Positions 45,632 to 57,523 of a stretch of 64,000 nt of DNA are shown here, piece by piece. The stretch is taken from assembly GCA_011634665.1 (NCBI GenBank), contig WAEK01000020.1, positions 124,501-188,500 of the forward strand, given 5' to 3'. Numbering within the stretch: position 1 is the first letter of the stretch; every line of letters starts with the position of its first letter. Under the pieces are notes generated by a model. The model made no database searches. It was given only the letters and a program-made list of their open reading frames with translations, and was not told the origin of the DNA. The position numbers and the translations under genes are program-made. Source of the stretch: Mortierella sp. BCC40632. Taxonomy: Eukaryota > Mortierellomycota > Mortierellomycetes > Mortierellales > Mortierellaceae.

Positions 45632-48518
45632 ATGAGTGGAAGAGATCGCCTCGCAGACTTTCAGGTAATTCCGACTAGACTCGATCCATCAACCAGTTTG
45701 CCCAGAGAAAGAAAGAAAGAAAGAAAGAAAAAAAAAAATAAAGAGCCCTAACCGTTTGTTACCGTGCGCCTTGTTGTTCTCCTTTTTTTTCTTCTTTTTC
45801 TACTTCCTCCTCTACTTCTGGATCCATCCCTCAAGGCTCAGTCACCAACCCAAGGTGGCAGCCAAGCATACGGGTAAATCAAGTGCCGGGTTCAGTTCTA
45901 TCAGTGGATGTGCGAGAGAAAGCGAGAAAGCGAGAAAGCGAGAGATAGAGAGTGGTGGTAACGGTAACCGGTCACTGGGTCACAACACCGTTCTCCCTCA
46001 TTCTCTGGTTCTGGAGCGTTTTTCTTTTTTGCACAGTCGTCGTCCGCAATTGCCTCCTTCTCCTCCTCCCCACAGGTGCCAAGACCAGTGAACAGGGTTG
46101 AGTTGGCTCTTCATATCATATGGAAAGAAGGAGTGACGCGTGAAAGTGGGGTGAGTGGGTGGGGTCCTTCTCTCTCTCTTTTTCCTGTTCTCTTTCTCTC
46201 TTTCCCTTGAGGGCTGTAGTTCCCAGACCTTGTGTTCTTTTTTTGGAACCATTGAGAGGCGAAAGGGAGGACAAAGAAAAAAAAACGGCTCGTTTTTTCG
46301 GATGCACGGGTGTTACACTTGCACTGACTCTTCTTTTTCGACCCTTTTGTTCTCTCTCCTTCTTTCTTTCTCTCCCTCTCTCTCTTGTCATCCTAGTCAA
46401 CAACAGGGTTATGGTGGGCAGCAGTATGGACAACAATATGGACAACAACAACAGCAGTACGAACAACAGCCATACGGACAACAGTATTACGGACAACCAT
46501 CACCACCGCCACCACAACAGCAGTATCAGTATCAACCACAGCAGCACCAACAATTTGCTCAACAGCAACAGTCTCAGTACAATGGTGATGCTCAGCAACC
46601 GCAATATCCTCCACCTGTCAGAATTGAAATGGGTGCGCTCTCCCAGACAAATGATATGGGCACCTTCTTTGCCGAGGTAAAAAATAGAAACGGGAAGACC
46701 GAGGAAAAGAAAAATAGGAGGAAAAAGGGGGGGAGAGAATCGATCTATGCATTTCCCGGACAAAGACCTCATCGTCTCTCATTAAAAGTAAAAAAACGAC
46801 TAATGTCTTTTCTTTTTTTCTTTCCTTTCTAGGTCACAGCAATCCAAGATGACATTGGGCGATTAGAGCAAAACATTAGCCAAGTTAGTCATCTGCATGA
46901 AATGTCCCTCAACAGTGTCTCTACCGAGGACCAGACTTCGCGCATCGCTCGTCAACTGGACAATATCACGGCGGATACGACACAACTCTCCAACAGAATC
47001 AAAAAGAGAATTAAAGGTTCGCAAACACAGGATCGTACCCTATCAATCAGCTGTCGTTGTCGTCAAATCGTAAATGCAAAAAGAAAAAAACAAAAAAAAA
47101 ATTATGCTGATCACTCCTAACTCCCCCCTCCTTCTCCACCTCTTTTCCTTTCTCTCGACAATGCAAACCACCAGACATCCAACTGGCTAATCTCCGACTC
47201 AAGGGTTCGCCTGATGCCCAGATCCGTAATACTCAGGCAACAACCTTGAAGGAAAAGTTTTTGAACACGTTGCGTCGTTACCAGACAGTCGAAAACGATG
47301 CTCGACAAAAGTATAAGGCACGCATGGAAAGACAGTACAAGATTGGTAAGGAAAAAAAGAAAGAAAGAAAGAAAGAAAAGAAAGGAAAGAAAGGAAAGGA
47401 AAGGAAAAGGCGAAAAGAGGAAAAAAAGTGTAGTTGTATGAAAGACTGACCTCGAGTCTGGAATGTGTGTTTGCGTCATTTTTTTTTTTTTTTCGATCAT
47501 TCTAGTCAGACCAGAAGCAACACCAGAGGAAATCAGCCAGGCGGTCGAGAGCGACAATCAACAAGTGTTTGCTCAGTCGGTAAGGATATCCTGAGTCACG
47601 CGATTATCCTGGATAGATGCGGTGGACCCTTCTTTTGAATTGAATAGAGAAAAGACTCTCTCTCTCTCTCTCTCTCTCTATCTTACTTTTGAGGTTACTG
47701 GCTAGCAGGCAATGTAACGTATGCTGACTCTTTTGTCTTTTTCCTTTTTTTCTTTCCCCAGGTGCTCCAAAGTACACGCTATGGAGATGCGGATCGTGCT
47801 CTTCGGGAAGTACAGTCTCGCCATGACGATATCAAGAAACTTGAAAAGACCATTGTCGTACGTTCTTTTGTTTCATGTATCCCCTCTCTTCCTTCGTCTC
47901 CCTATTGGTAGCCAGGAGGGATACGCTTCCTCCTTCCTTTATTTTTCTGCCACGCATCCTATCTGCCATCTGTCATCTGTACCCGCATCCGCATCGGAAT
48001 GATTCTCTCGAAATCTGACAAGAGACCTCACATGGTGGTATCTTTTTTTCTTTCTTTTGTGACTCCGACGTTCATAGGAACTGCATCAATTGTTTATGGA
48101 CATGGAGACACTTGTGGTGGAACAAGGAGAGGTGATCAAGAACATTGAAGACACCACGGATCAAACAGGCACTCAGCTCGAAGGAGCCAACAAGGAAGTC
48201 GACACGGCGATTGCGAATGCACGCGGTGCACGAAAGAAGAAGTGGATCTGTTTGATTATATCGATTATCCTTATTGTGGTGATTGTCTTGATTGTGCTGA
48301 AAGTGGTAAGAACAAGCGTGCTTTTTTTTTATGTGTTTTGAGAGCATCCCATTGGCTTGGGAGCTTGCAGGGAGGGGAGAGGAGAGGGGAAATCTTCGGC
48401 GCAAGGGCAAGGGTAAAAGGCTGGAAAAAAAAAGTGTGGTATGTTATCGATAGTCTGACTCTTGATGTGTACTTCTTTCTTTGTGTTTTTGTTACTCGTT
48501 CTAGACCGGTGTAATCTA
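45632..48518 (+). CDS. Plasma-membrane t-SNARE, syntaxin (Sso1/Psy1-like)
   Basis: Nine exons: 45632-45664, 45836-45873, 46397-46676, 46833-47016, 47175-47345, 47506-47579, 47762-47857, 48078-48305, 48504-48518; 372 aa with every phase consistent. The N-terminus is Gln/Tyr/Gly-rich (QQGYGGQQYGQQYGQ). The Habc bundle runs from FFAEVTAIQDDIGRLEQNIS to NDARQKYKARMERQYKI. The Qa-SNARE helix carries the zero-layer Gln in LVVEQGEVIKNIEDTT and ends in ANARGARKKKW, followed by a membrane anchor (ICLIISIILIVVIVLIVL) and a five-codon last exon (TGVI plus stop). It would pair with Sec9 and Snc proteins in exocytosis. The 38-nt second exon (coding AQSPTQGGSQAY and part of G) has good splice sites and is needed to restore frame; without it an acceptor at 46407 would be required. 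Confidence 0.9.
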
Positions 48519-50969
48519 AAGAGAAGAACATCCCCAAAAAAAAAAAAAAAAAAAAAAAAAAAGGGATCAACCATGCCCAAGTTGGCAAGACTGGCTCAAG
48601 AGAAGCCCTACTTTTATTATTATTATTATTTTGCCACTACTATTATACTAGTCAACTATTTTGCTTTCTATTTCTCCATGGTTAGGTGAGAAGGGGTGAC
48701 ACAAGCCAACGAACCCTTCCTCCTTCTCCTTCTCTCTCATGTTCTCCTAGTGAAAAAAATGCTTATGCGTTGGAAATAGGTTTTTTTTTTCTTCTAGGTC
48801 TAAACACCCGCGCACCCTATCGAAACCCATTCTCCATACCTACCATTTTTTTTATCTTTTTACTTTCTATCTATATATTTTCTCTAGCGAATCTTCTAAA
48901 CAGTAATACAGTTTCCTCCGCCCAACAACCCGAGTTTCTCTTTCCCTTTCCGATAGTCCGTCGCGACAAAAAGACAAAGGGATAGGAAAAAAAAAAGAAG
49001 AGTCCCGAGAGTAATGAGGGGGGAACCAATGGGTCATCTCCCATAGCCAATTATTTTTTTCTTCTTTCCTTTGATCCCTTTGATCCCTTTGTGTCTCGTG
49101 TTGAAGGGTTGATTGTACCACGAAAAAAGAAACGGGCGTTGTGTTCAAGAAAAAAAAAACAGGACGGTGCTGTTGAGCATACCTACTGCTCTCTCTCTCT
49201 CTCTTTCTCTCTCTCTCCCTTCAGGGGTGTGTTCAGTAATCACGCATGACCTTGTTTGCCCAGGGAAAAAGCCCAGGATGGGACCCAATCAATTCAAAAA
49301 AAAAAAAAAAAAAAGCAGGGCTTGCGCTTTTGCGAGCAAACAACCACAAGTAAGCAAGAGAGAGAGCCGGGCGACAATCGTGCGTCAGATAACAGGTAAG
49401 GTTTGACACTACCCGCAGGAAAAGGGCTTTCTTGCTTTATTTTTTTTTTTTTTTTCTTTTGGGGATGAACAAGAGTGAAGGAAGGGCGTGTGATTTCGGC
49501 TCTGTTATTTTTGTGCCAAGGGTTCCGTTTTTTTTTTTTTTTGACGCCTGACCTGGTAATCGAATAGACAAATGCGAGTATTGAGCGCAAACCACCGAAG
49601 GGGAGTTCTTTTTTTTTTTTTTCTGTAGTCCTGCAGGTCGGGGCTCGTCCATTTTTCATAGTCACCCAAAGAATAGAAACCACAACTGCATTATGGATAA
49701 TGGTGCAACCATGATCCTTATGAAGGGAAGAGAGAGAGAGGTAGAAGAGATGTTAGTGAAGGTCTGAGATGGGGTAAAGTGGACAGATGATGTATCCTTT
49801 TTCATTGTGCCTTTTTTTTTTTTTGTCCCCCCAGGGGAGTCAATACCCGTGGTTGTCTGCAAAAGCTCGGATGAACCAAACCAAGGTTTTTATCAGCTGG
49901 GAAAAGTACTGTAATCTTAAAGAAGGTTATCGGCGTCCTTGTGCGTGTGCAAAAAAAAAAAAAAAAAACTAGAGCGTCGGGCGTGTTGTTTGCAGACAAG
50001 TCTCTCTCTCTCCTCTCTTCACTGGTTGGAGTGTAGAACCCAAACAGGACACTCTTTTGTTTGTGATTTGAGATTGTGCACGCCTACTCAATCTCCGGCA
50101 GGGTCACTCCTCTAGTGGAACCCAAAAAAAAATGCGCGTGCGACTTAAGAAAAAGAGTATGTACACCTTTAATCCGCAGAGTGAAAGAGAGTCCGGAGTA
50201 GTGGCCTGGGATCTGCGTCCATCCATCGATTGTGTCCATGTACGGACCAGCGGAGTGTGGGGGATAAAGTTGCAGGAGCTGAATCCATGCAAGGCCATGC
50301 GGACCATCTTTTTCAAGCCAAACCATTCCAAGCTGACAAGCTAAAGAGAAAGAGAAAGAGACAAAGAAACAAAGAAAGAAAATAGCGTGAGCAAAATAAG
50401 GAGAAAGAAAGAGAGAGAGAAACGATCGCATCGCGCAGGACAAATCCAAATCCTCCGCATCCAACTTGGCAATAAAAACCAGGGATTTTTTTTCCTTGGC
50501 CGTTTCGTCTCTTTTTTCTTTTCTGCTTTTTGCTCGTGCGCCCGCCCGCCCGTCCACCCCAGCTATCCTTCTTTCTCTTTGTCCTGTCTTTTCGACCCTT
50601 TCTTTCCTTTCTTCATCACCTTACACCCTTTTTTTTTTTTTTTTTGCGCCCTTCCAGCTGAGGACCGCACAGTCTGCGCCCGCCCGTCGTAACTATTGTT
50701 AGCAGGTACAGATAGGGCGGCATGGGCAAACTCCCATCCCTGGGAATGATGCTAAAAAAACAAACATCAAAAAGAAAAAGACGAAAGGGGAGAGAAAGAG
50801 AAAAAGAGAGGAAAAAAGAAAAGAAAAAACTCATTATAAATATATATATTTTCTTGTCTCCTCTTCCTCTTCCTCCTCACAACCATCTCATCTCCTGCTG
50901 CTTACTACTCCCGACAGGACGTGTCATCCGTCTTTTCCCTAACAGTTCATTCCTTTGGACCAGTTCGAC
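48519..50969. other. 2.4 kb intergenic, homopolymer-rich
   Basis: Contains many A/T runs (48537-48562, 49297-49314, 49440-49455, 49530-49542, 49953-49968, 50630-50645) and CT/GA repeats. A TATATATA element (50842-50849) about 120 nt before the next start codon may be the promoter of the acyltransferase gene. No supportable gene. Confidence 0.45.
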
Positions 50970-52894
50970 ATGACAAATCCATCCGAGCCCACACAAGCGG
51001 CCGCCGGTGCCGACACCCAACAGTACCATGTGGTAGCTCTTGATCAGGTTCAGGCCCTGGACTCTGGCAAGGCAGAGTACCCCGATACCAACCCCCACAA
51101 CACCATTACCACCACTGCCGCCGCCACTGCAATGGAGCCAGAAACTTTGCCTCCTGTCTCCGGGTTTAAGCGAAAACTTCAACTTCCCTCGAACCGTCTT
51201 CTCTCGTTGGACTTGCTGCGTGGTCTTGCCATCTTGTTGATGATTACTTCCAACAGTCAGATGGGTGACTCGCCCTTCCCTGTTCTCAGTAAGTCTTTTC
51301 TCTTTTTTCCATGAAACAAAAAAAGGGGGAGGGAGGTTATCTTGACTCTAATATTGTACCTTCTACCTTTACCTTCACTCTTTGTATAGCCCATCCCGAA
51401 TGGATTGGCTTCACCATCTCGGACTCTATTTTCCCTGCATTCTTGTTCATCTCTGGTGTGGCCATTCCTCTGGCGATCCGAATCCCTCAACCGGGAGATG
51501 CCGGTTACAACAAGGCCACCATCAGCAAAGTCTACATCAAACAAGCCCTTCGCGTCTTCAAACGTGGTCTGATCATCATGTGTCTTGGTTATCTCTTGGC
51601 TCTCTACGGTGTGGTTCAACGCAAGGTTAATATCAGTCTATTCCGTTGGCCTGGTGTGTTGCAACGGATTGGATTCTGTTATGCGATCGTGGCTTGGATG
51701 CATATCTTGGTGCTCTGGCGTGGCAAACGACCCGACCCACCTCTGTCCATTCGTTATCTTTTCCCCAAGAGTAAACATCAGGATTCACAGGAAGAGATTG
51801 AAGCCGAGATTGATGAGGCCAAACGTCGACAAACTGCAGAAGAGGAGGACAAGGATATTTGGCCTTGGTTCATTCGTGTTACCTTGCCTTATCTCTTGCC
51901 CGTCGGTTGTTTGTTCATTTGGTTGATTTGTACCTATTCCGTTCAGGTCGAGGGTTGTCCAGAAAAGGCCATGATTGAAGATCCCAAGTGCAGTCCCCAG
52001 GCTTATTTTGATCTTCGAATCTTTGGTCGGAACCATACCTACCGTGGCGCCGAATTCGATCCCGAGGGTTCACTCTCGACCTTGACATCGATCTTGAACG
52101 TCTGGTTTGGTTGGTACATTGGCTGCACCGTCCGTTCATTCAATGCCCAGCTCAAGCAAATTAATCAAGACTTTAAGGCTCGCAGGGCCAGCTCGAACGA
52201 GACTGAGCTCAGTCTTCAGGATCAAGTCCTGGAACAAGAATCCATTGTCCGCGTCTACACCAGTCTTCTCGGAGATTGGTTTTGGTATGGTCTCTTGTGG
52301 TGGTTCATTGGTTGGCTCTTCAGCTTGGGATTGCCTCTTATAAAGTCTTCTTGGACTGCTACCTTCGCCGTCTTTACCTCGGGTCTGTCTCAGACAGTGT
52401 TGGCGATTTTGTTTTACAAGTTTGATGCCCATCCCAAGATCAAGTACTTGCATCATCTACACCTTGAGCACCAAAAGCATTATCCTCAATACCAAATGTC
52501 GCGTCACTTCAAGTTGGATCTAGAGCAACGTGGAGCCAGCTTGCCAAGTCAACATTACTCGGGTCTGTTGAACCTTTGGTTCCAATTCGATCAGTTTATG
52601 CGTCACTGGTTCCGCAAGTCGATCGTTGTCGTGTTGGGAAGCATGGGTCGCAATGCCATCCTGTTGTACATGTGCGCCGAGGTCGTGACAGGCACTTGCT
52701 TCTTGATCCCTGGAGGACCCAAAGATCCAGTGACGGGCAAAGCTCCTTCATTGTTTGGTACAGCCTATGAAAAGACCTGGGGAGCCCTTGATATTGGAGG
52801 ATGGGGTTCCTTGTTCTTTGCCTTGGGCTTTGCGGCCTTGCATGTCTTGTTGGCCATCTTCCTTGATTACAAGAAGTGGTATTTCAAGGTCTAG
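50970..52894 (+). CDS. HGSNAT/YeiB-like membrane acyltransferase, copy 1
   Basis: Exons 50970-51288 and 51390-52894 (GTAAGT / GTATAG, phase 1), 607 aa. After about 75 disordered residues the family start is visible: NRLLSLDLLRGLAILLMITS, then LTHPEWIGFTISDSIFPAFL. In human HGSNAT the equivalent His (in a KHASW context) is acetylated by acetyl-CoA and carries the group across the membrane; here it is the His of LTHPEW. Ten or so hydrophobic helices follow, including KVNISLFRWPGVLQRIGFCY and GSMGRNAILLYMCAEVV, with a large loop containing a TYSVQVEGCPE lumenal part and an LSTLTSILNVWFGWYIGCTV segment. The protein should be in the vacuolar or endomembrane membrane and transfer acyl groups to a sugar or other acceptor; the fungal substrate is unknown. 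It is tail-to-tail with a paralogue. Confidence 0.85.
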
Positions 52895-53236
52895 AGGAGA
52901 GACGGAGGCCCACACCCCCCTCTGTTCTCACCTATTCCAGAGATTTGGATGGAGAGGATCCCCAAAAGCACATTGTATATTTTTTTCAAGGCAGCCTTCT
53001 CTTTTTCTCTCTCTTCCTCTTCCTTTTTTTTTTTTTTTTTTATCGACAAAATATCCGGTGTATCCCTAATCTAATACTTTATGTTGGTTGAGGCCAAGGA
53101 AAACAGCCGCTCAACCGACAGCCCATAGCTCGGGAATCGAAAAGAAAAGAAAAAAAAACAAGCATTAAAGCATGATTTCCACAACCATTGTAGCACTTTG
53201 ATCTCTTGGAAAAAACGCGCAGTCTCTTTTTTTTTT
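52895..53236. other. Convergent 3' region of two acyltransferase genes
   Basis: A T17 run (53024-53041) and A-rich patches; a GATAAAG/CATTAAAG-like element near 53165. No coding frame. Confidence 0.45.
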
Positions 53237-55231
53237 TTAAACTCGAAGAAAGAGACCCTTCCGATAAAGGAACAACATCAAGGGGGCAAACAACAGGATA
53301 AACGTCAGACTAAAAAAAATACTTGCCCACGTCGGAGACATGAACCGATAAAAACTATTGAAAAAGAGATAGGCCCAAACATCTTGAATCCAATCTCGAT
53401 CACTCTGGACAGGAATCCGTCGAAGCACTGTCATCACCACCTCAGAGAGCATATAGATCAACGTCGGGTTGCTTCCATAACAAATCAGGAAATAGGTCGT
53501 CGCTTGACCAAACCCTTGACCCATCTTTTGAACTCTTGCCCAAAGCTCACTCAGTACCTTGTAAAAAATGCCATGAGAGACATTGATTTGGAATCCTGTC
53601 TGCTTGTGGGTCGAGGGTAGATCATAGATATAAATCAGAATACAAAGAACCGTGATACTGACTCCACCAGTGTAAAGAGTAAAACTCGGGGTCCAGAGTG
53701 GTTTGCTAATCGGCAGGAACCATCCAAACACTGTCCCCGCATACAACGTACACACCCCCAACATGAACCATTGACCCAAACTCGAAAGTAAACTGATCCG
53801 CTGTTGTTGAATCAATGAGTCCTGAAGACTGGATGATAAAGTATCCATCATCTCAATGGTTGAAGATCCGAGCAAAGCCTGTCTCGAGGGTGAACCCACT
53901 TCTTCGGATTGTTCTTCAATCGAGATCAGGCCTTGAGTCCTCTGAGAATCATACTGTTCTGTCAATCGCTTGATCATGTTCTTTTGAAACCTTTGTTGAT
54001 CCATGACAAGAATACCCATGACCCACCCCATCCATGTCGTCAGAATCGCCATCAGAGTCCCCACAGTTCCTTCCGCATCAACCAGAGGATGATTGGGGTC
54101 ATGTTCTCGTGTAAACAGAATTGCATCTAAATAGGCCTGCGCCGTGCAATGGGGTGGGTAAAGTCTCTGATTAAAGAGCCACACACCTGAAGCATGGTTT
54201 CCGGTAGGTAATTCTGTCCATCCTCCACATCCGGGTACGGTCGCTGCAGGTCGGATCCCATAAGTCAGAGCAAACCAAAGAAAAGTACAAAACAGGGGGA
54301 GTCCAATCTTGGGGATCCATGAATGTCCTGGTTCGAGCGTACCTGACTTGGTTTGAAGAGGTGACCAAACAAGGACAAGAGCAAGGATCAGATAACATAT
54401 GCCGATCCGTTGCAACACACCCGGGATCCGAACCCATACAGATTCCCATGGCGTGTTGATCAACTCTAAACCGTTGATCAGAAGACCCATGGCAAAAAGT
54501 ATGGCTGCACGCTTGGTGATCCTTAGACTCGTAAGAATCCTGCCTCGGTACCGGTTCCAGAACGAGGTATTGTTTGAATTGGGCGAAAGAGCGGATCCTC
54601 TAGAAGACAGTTCTGTAGCAGGTTGTTGGATTGCCACAAGTCGAGTCGGTGAAAAGACGATAGCGATACCCATCCCGACCATAAAGATAAAATTAGGAAA
54701 CACCCAATCTGCCAACGTAAACCCGAACCACTGTGTATGGACCAGTTCTTGGAACGGCACTGCACCCTGGGTGTTGACCATGATCATGAGCACGATACTG
54801 ATGCCTCGCAAAATATCTAAAGAACGAAGGCGTTGTCTAGGTGGCTGTGACGCCACCACGGGACGAGCATGATTCGTCCTGGGCGTTGTTGGTTTCCTGC
54901 GAGGTGGTGAAAGTTGAGCTGGGTCTGAGGAAAGGCTAGGTTGGTCCTGGGTTCGATTTCTTGACTGATCTGTAGGGATATCGATCTGCTGATGTTGAGG
55001 CAGACGGAGTGGGTTGGAGCAATGGAGCGACGGATCTCTTATATCCGAGTCTTGTAATGGCGTAGAGGGATCATGCTCGATTCGAAAGCTTTGGTCCCTG
55101 GAGATGGGCCGACTCTTGAGTCGGTATTTATGGTTGGCTGATGGCTCGGTAGAACTCTCTTTCTCATTGTGCGTGACTTGTTGGCTGCTATTCGCTCGAG
55201 GGGATCTGCCGTTGGACTTGTTCCCAACCAT
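53237..55231 (-). CDS. HGSNAT/YeiB-like membrane acyltransferase, copy 2
   Basis: One open frame of 664 aa from the ATG at 55231. The first 130 residues are polar and Ser/Pro/Gln-rich. The core starts RLRSLDILRGISIVLMIMVN, then LVHTQWFGFTLADWVFPNFI with the candidate catalytic His in VHTQW. Further helices include SVWVRIPGVLQRIGICYLIL, TLMAILTTWMGWVMGILVMD and CYGSNPTLIYMLSEVVMTVL. Topology and motifs match copy 1, but sequence divergence is large and the intron of copy 1 is absent here, so the duplication is old. A possible 5' exon exists: 55697-55349 spliced (GTACAA / GACCAG, phase 1) to 55272, which would give a 794-aa protein beginning MNLAACEDSAPPAATPAHLH. The splice phases fit, but the donor is not a strong one, so I give the shorter model as the main call. 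Confidence 0.8.
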   Translation of the reverse strand: MVGNKSNGRSPRANSSQQVTHNEKESSTEPSANHKYRLKSRPISRDQSFRIEHDPSTPLQDSDIRDPSLHCSNPLRLPQHQQIDIPTDQSRNRTQDQPSLSSDPAQLSPPRRKPTTPRTNHARPVVASQPPRQRLRSLDILRGISIVLMIMVNTQGAVPFQELVHTQWFGFTLADWVFPNFIFMVGMGIAIVFSPTRLVAIQQPATELSSRGSALSPNSNNTSFWNRYRGRILTSLRITKRAAILFAMGLLINGLELINTPWESVWVRIPGVLQRIGICYLILALVLVWSPLQTKSGTLEPGHSWIPKIGLPLFCTFLWFALTYGIRPAATVPGCGGWTELPTGNHASGVWLFNQRLYPPHCTAQAYLDAILFTREHDPNHPLVDAEGTVGTLMAILTTWMGWVMGILVMDQQRFQKNMIKRLTEQYDSQRTQGLISIEEQSEEVGSPSRQALLGSSTIEMMDTLSSSLQDSLIQQQRISLLSSLGQWFMLGVCTLYAGTVFGWFLPISKPLWTPSFTLYTGGVSITVLCILIYIYDLPSTHKQTGFQINVSHGIFYKVLSELWARVQKMGQGFGQATTYFLICYGSNPTLIYMLSEVVMTVLRRIPVQSDRDWIQDVWAYLFFNSFYRFMSPTWASIFFSLTFILLFAPLMLFLYRKGLFLRV

Positions 55232-55348
55232 CCCAATATCAAAAGTGTTGATAAAAGTCAGTGCGGGAAAATCTGGTCAAAATAATGGCCGCGGTCTCGA
55301 CTAGGTTGAAGGAGACAAAGCCGGGGAAAAGGGGGTGAAGAGTTGTAC

Positions 55349-55697
55349 CGACTTTGTCTAATCTCCTTACCTCATCGAGTGTGTCTGTGACCATGATTGG
55401 GGAAGCAAGTGTAGATGGTGGCGAGGGGAGAGCATTGGCCAGGATGGTTGGCTTTGGGCTTGTTGGCGGAGTCGAAGCATACGCATGATCGGAGCTTGTA
55501 GAGCCTCGACGACGATGCAGGATCTGGTGCATGTGCGACGGATAGTTGGACTGTGCTCGAGGGGAGAGCGATGTGGAGGAGGAGGAGGATTTTGCTGCAG
55601 GGAGACCAAGGGCATGGTCTGGTGTCGAGGCCGAGAGATGGAGATGGGCCGGTGTCGCTGCAGGTGGTGCCGAGTCCTCGCATGCTGCGAGGTTCAT
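55349..55697 (-). CDS. Possible first exon of acyltransferase copy 2
   Basis: The frame from an ATG at 55697 is coding-like (Ser/Pro/Ala-rich; ASTPPTSPKPTILANALPSP, then SPIMVTDTLDEVRRLDKV). A donor GTACAA after 55349 and an acceptor at 55273-55274 would fuse it in frame to DFPALTFINTFDIG and the ATG at 55231. A stronger donor sequence, GTAAGG, at 55373 does not fit any downstream phase that I could find. Alternatives are a short upstream ORF in the leader or a spurious frame. Confidence 0.35.
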
Positions 55698-55833
55698 CTT
55701 GCAGGACTAGAGGAGATTATGAGTAGAATGGAGAGGAATGAGAGAAGAATGAGAGACAAAAGAATGCGATTAGATGAGGCAAGATGGTCGAGAGAGAGAA
55801 AGACGGAAGAGAGTGAGAGAGAGAAAAGAGAGA

Positions 55834-55841
<8 letters not shown>

Positions 55842-55892
<51 letters not shown>
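55842..55892. repeat. (GA)n microsatellite, about 50 bp
   Basis: Uninterrupted GA dinucleotide run upstream of the acyltransferase copy 2 gene. Confidence 0.95.
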
Positions 55893-55898
<6 letters not shown>

Positions 55899-56640
55899 TG
55901 TTCGTGTGCAAGGACGAGGGCTGCACGTGGACACCGAGTAAGACGCGAAATGGTTATATTTCCCTTGCCCTACCCTTTTTTACTTCGCCTCGACGAATCC
56001 ATGCTGCAGTGTGCTCGGGCCTGCTGGAAGGTCTTGATGGGCAACGCGCATTGGGGTGATTGGGATGGCATTGCTGTTGATCATTGTCGTGATACATGGC
56101 CAGTCGGGAGGAAAGGAGATGAAGAGGGGACTGAGTGTTGTTGTCTCTACGCGTCTCCGGCTCGGCGGCGGTGACATTGGCCAAAGCCACGTTACACGCA
56201 GGCCGCCTTTTTCATTCTCTCCTTTCTGGGCCTCGTGTCACACCGGTCAAGAAGGGGGGCGCAGGGGAAGGGGGGCACAGGACGCGCTTTGCTGTGTCAC
56301 CGATGGACGGGGCGTGGCTGTTGCCTGTGGAGAGAGAGAGAGGAGGGCGAGAGAGAGAGAGGAGGGCGAGTGAAGGAGGAGGTCGGGTGCCTGGGGAGGG
56401 GGAGTAATCTGTTTCTGTGCCTGGCCTGGAGAGACAAAATGCTCTCTCTCTCTCTTTCTCTCTTTGAGGAGAGAAAGAAGAACAGAGGAGAAACAAAAGC
56501 ATCTCTTTGTGCCTGGTGGTTGAGTGCCTAGCGCTGCTCGGTCGTGTGCCTCGGCATGCGACTCTGAAAGACCGGGAAGAGCCTGCCGGGGGCTTCATAT
56601 CTTTTTTACTTTTTATTTCATATGCGGGTTCCTCTTTTTT

Positions 56641-56709
<69 letters not shown>

Positions 56710-56710
56710 T
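56641..56710. repeat. (ATC)n trinucleotide repeat, about 23 copies
   Basis: A perfect ATC array with imperfect copies to about 56760, in the promoter side of the PKA gene. It is non-coding in my model; all three frames are open over it, which creates poly-Ile, poly-His and poly-Ser ghosts. Confidence 0.95.
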
Positions 56711-57523
56711 TCATCATCATCACCATCATCATCATCATCTTTATCACCATCATCTTCCTACTATACACCATCCTCATCACCATCCTCCTTCTATCACCAT
56801 CCTCCTCATCCACTCTCTCTCTCTCTCTCTCCTCCTCCTCCATCATCATCAGACATCTCTTTGCTTCATCCTTTCCTACTCATTCTCTTCTCTTCATCTG
56901 ATCATCAGCCAACTACCCCTTTTCTCCTTTTTCTTCCCAGCAGCAGGCATCACCCACAGGTAAGGCCCCATCAGCGTCATCTGCACGCCCGTTCATAACA
57001 CTCGAGAGCATCCGTGATGTCTCCGTGGCTCTCGATCCACCCCTTTCTCTTCTCTTCTTTCTCTCCCCTTTCCTGCGGAGCGCGTCATCTCTACACTCCT
57101 CCAGGTCGCTTTTGCATCCACTCGATCGCCACATCCACCCCCGCATCCTCGGGGGTACCGATCAATCCTCTGCCTTTTTTTGTCTTTCTCTCTCTCTCTC
57201 TCTCTCTGCCCTGTTCGGCTCTCACGCCACGCACGCGCTAATAATCCTTTGACACGACTCTTTTTTTTTCTCTCTCTCTCTCTCTCTCTATTTTCTTTCT
57301 CCTTTTCTCTCTCTTCTCTTTTTTTTCCGCTTCCCTCATCAATCCATCTGTTCAAATCCATTAAATCATTCTTATTTCCTTCTCCCATCTCTGCCATCCC
57401 CCAATCCCATCTAGCCAGACCCGACGCTAAACAAGACATATCTTATCTGAGGGACCCCCTGTCCGCTACTCCTCTCACCTCCTCCTTCCTCCCTTCCTCC
57501 CTTCGCTCGCCCCATCCTCCACC

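Larger units (their letters stand above)
55698..57523. promoter_or_regulatory. 1.8 kb divergent region with GA and ATC microsatellites
   Basis: Separates the acyltransferase copy 2 gene (minus) from the PKA gene (plus). It holds (GA)n at 55842-55892, GA-rich sequence at 56330-56400, an (ATC)n array at 56641-56710 with imperfect extension to 56760, and CT-rich blocks at 57187-57310. Frames here are repeat translations (poly-Ser, poly-His, poly-Ile). Confidence 0.5.

Noticed and set aside
56507..56998. Poly-Ser, poly-Ile and poly-His frames
   Set aside because: All three frames of the (ATC)n microsatellite are open by construction.
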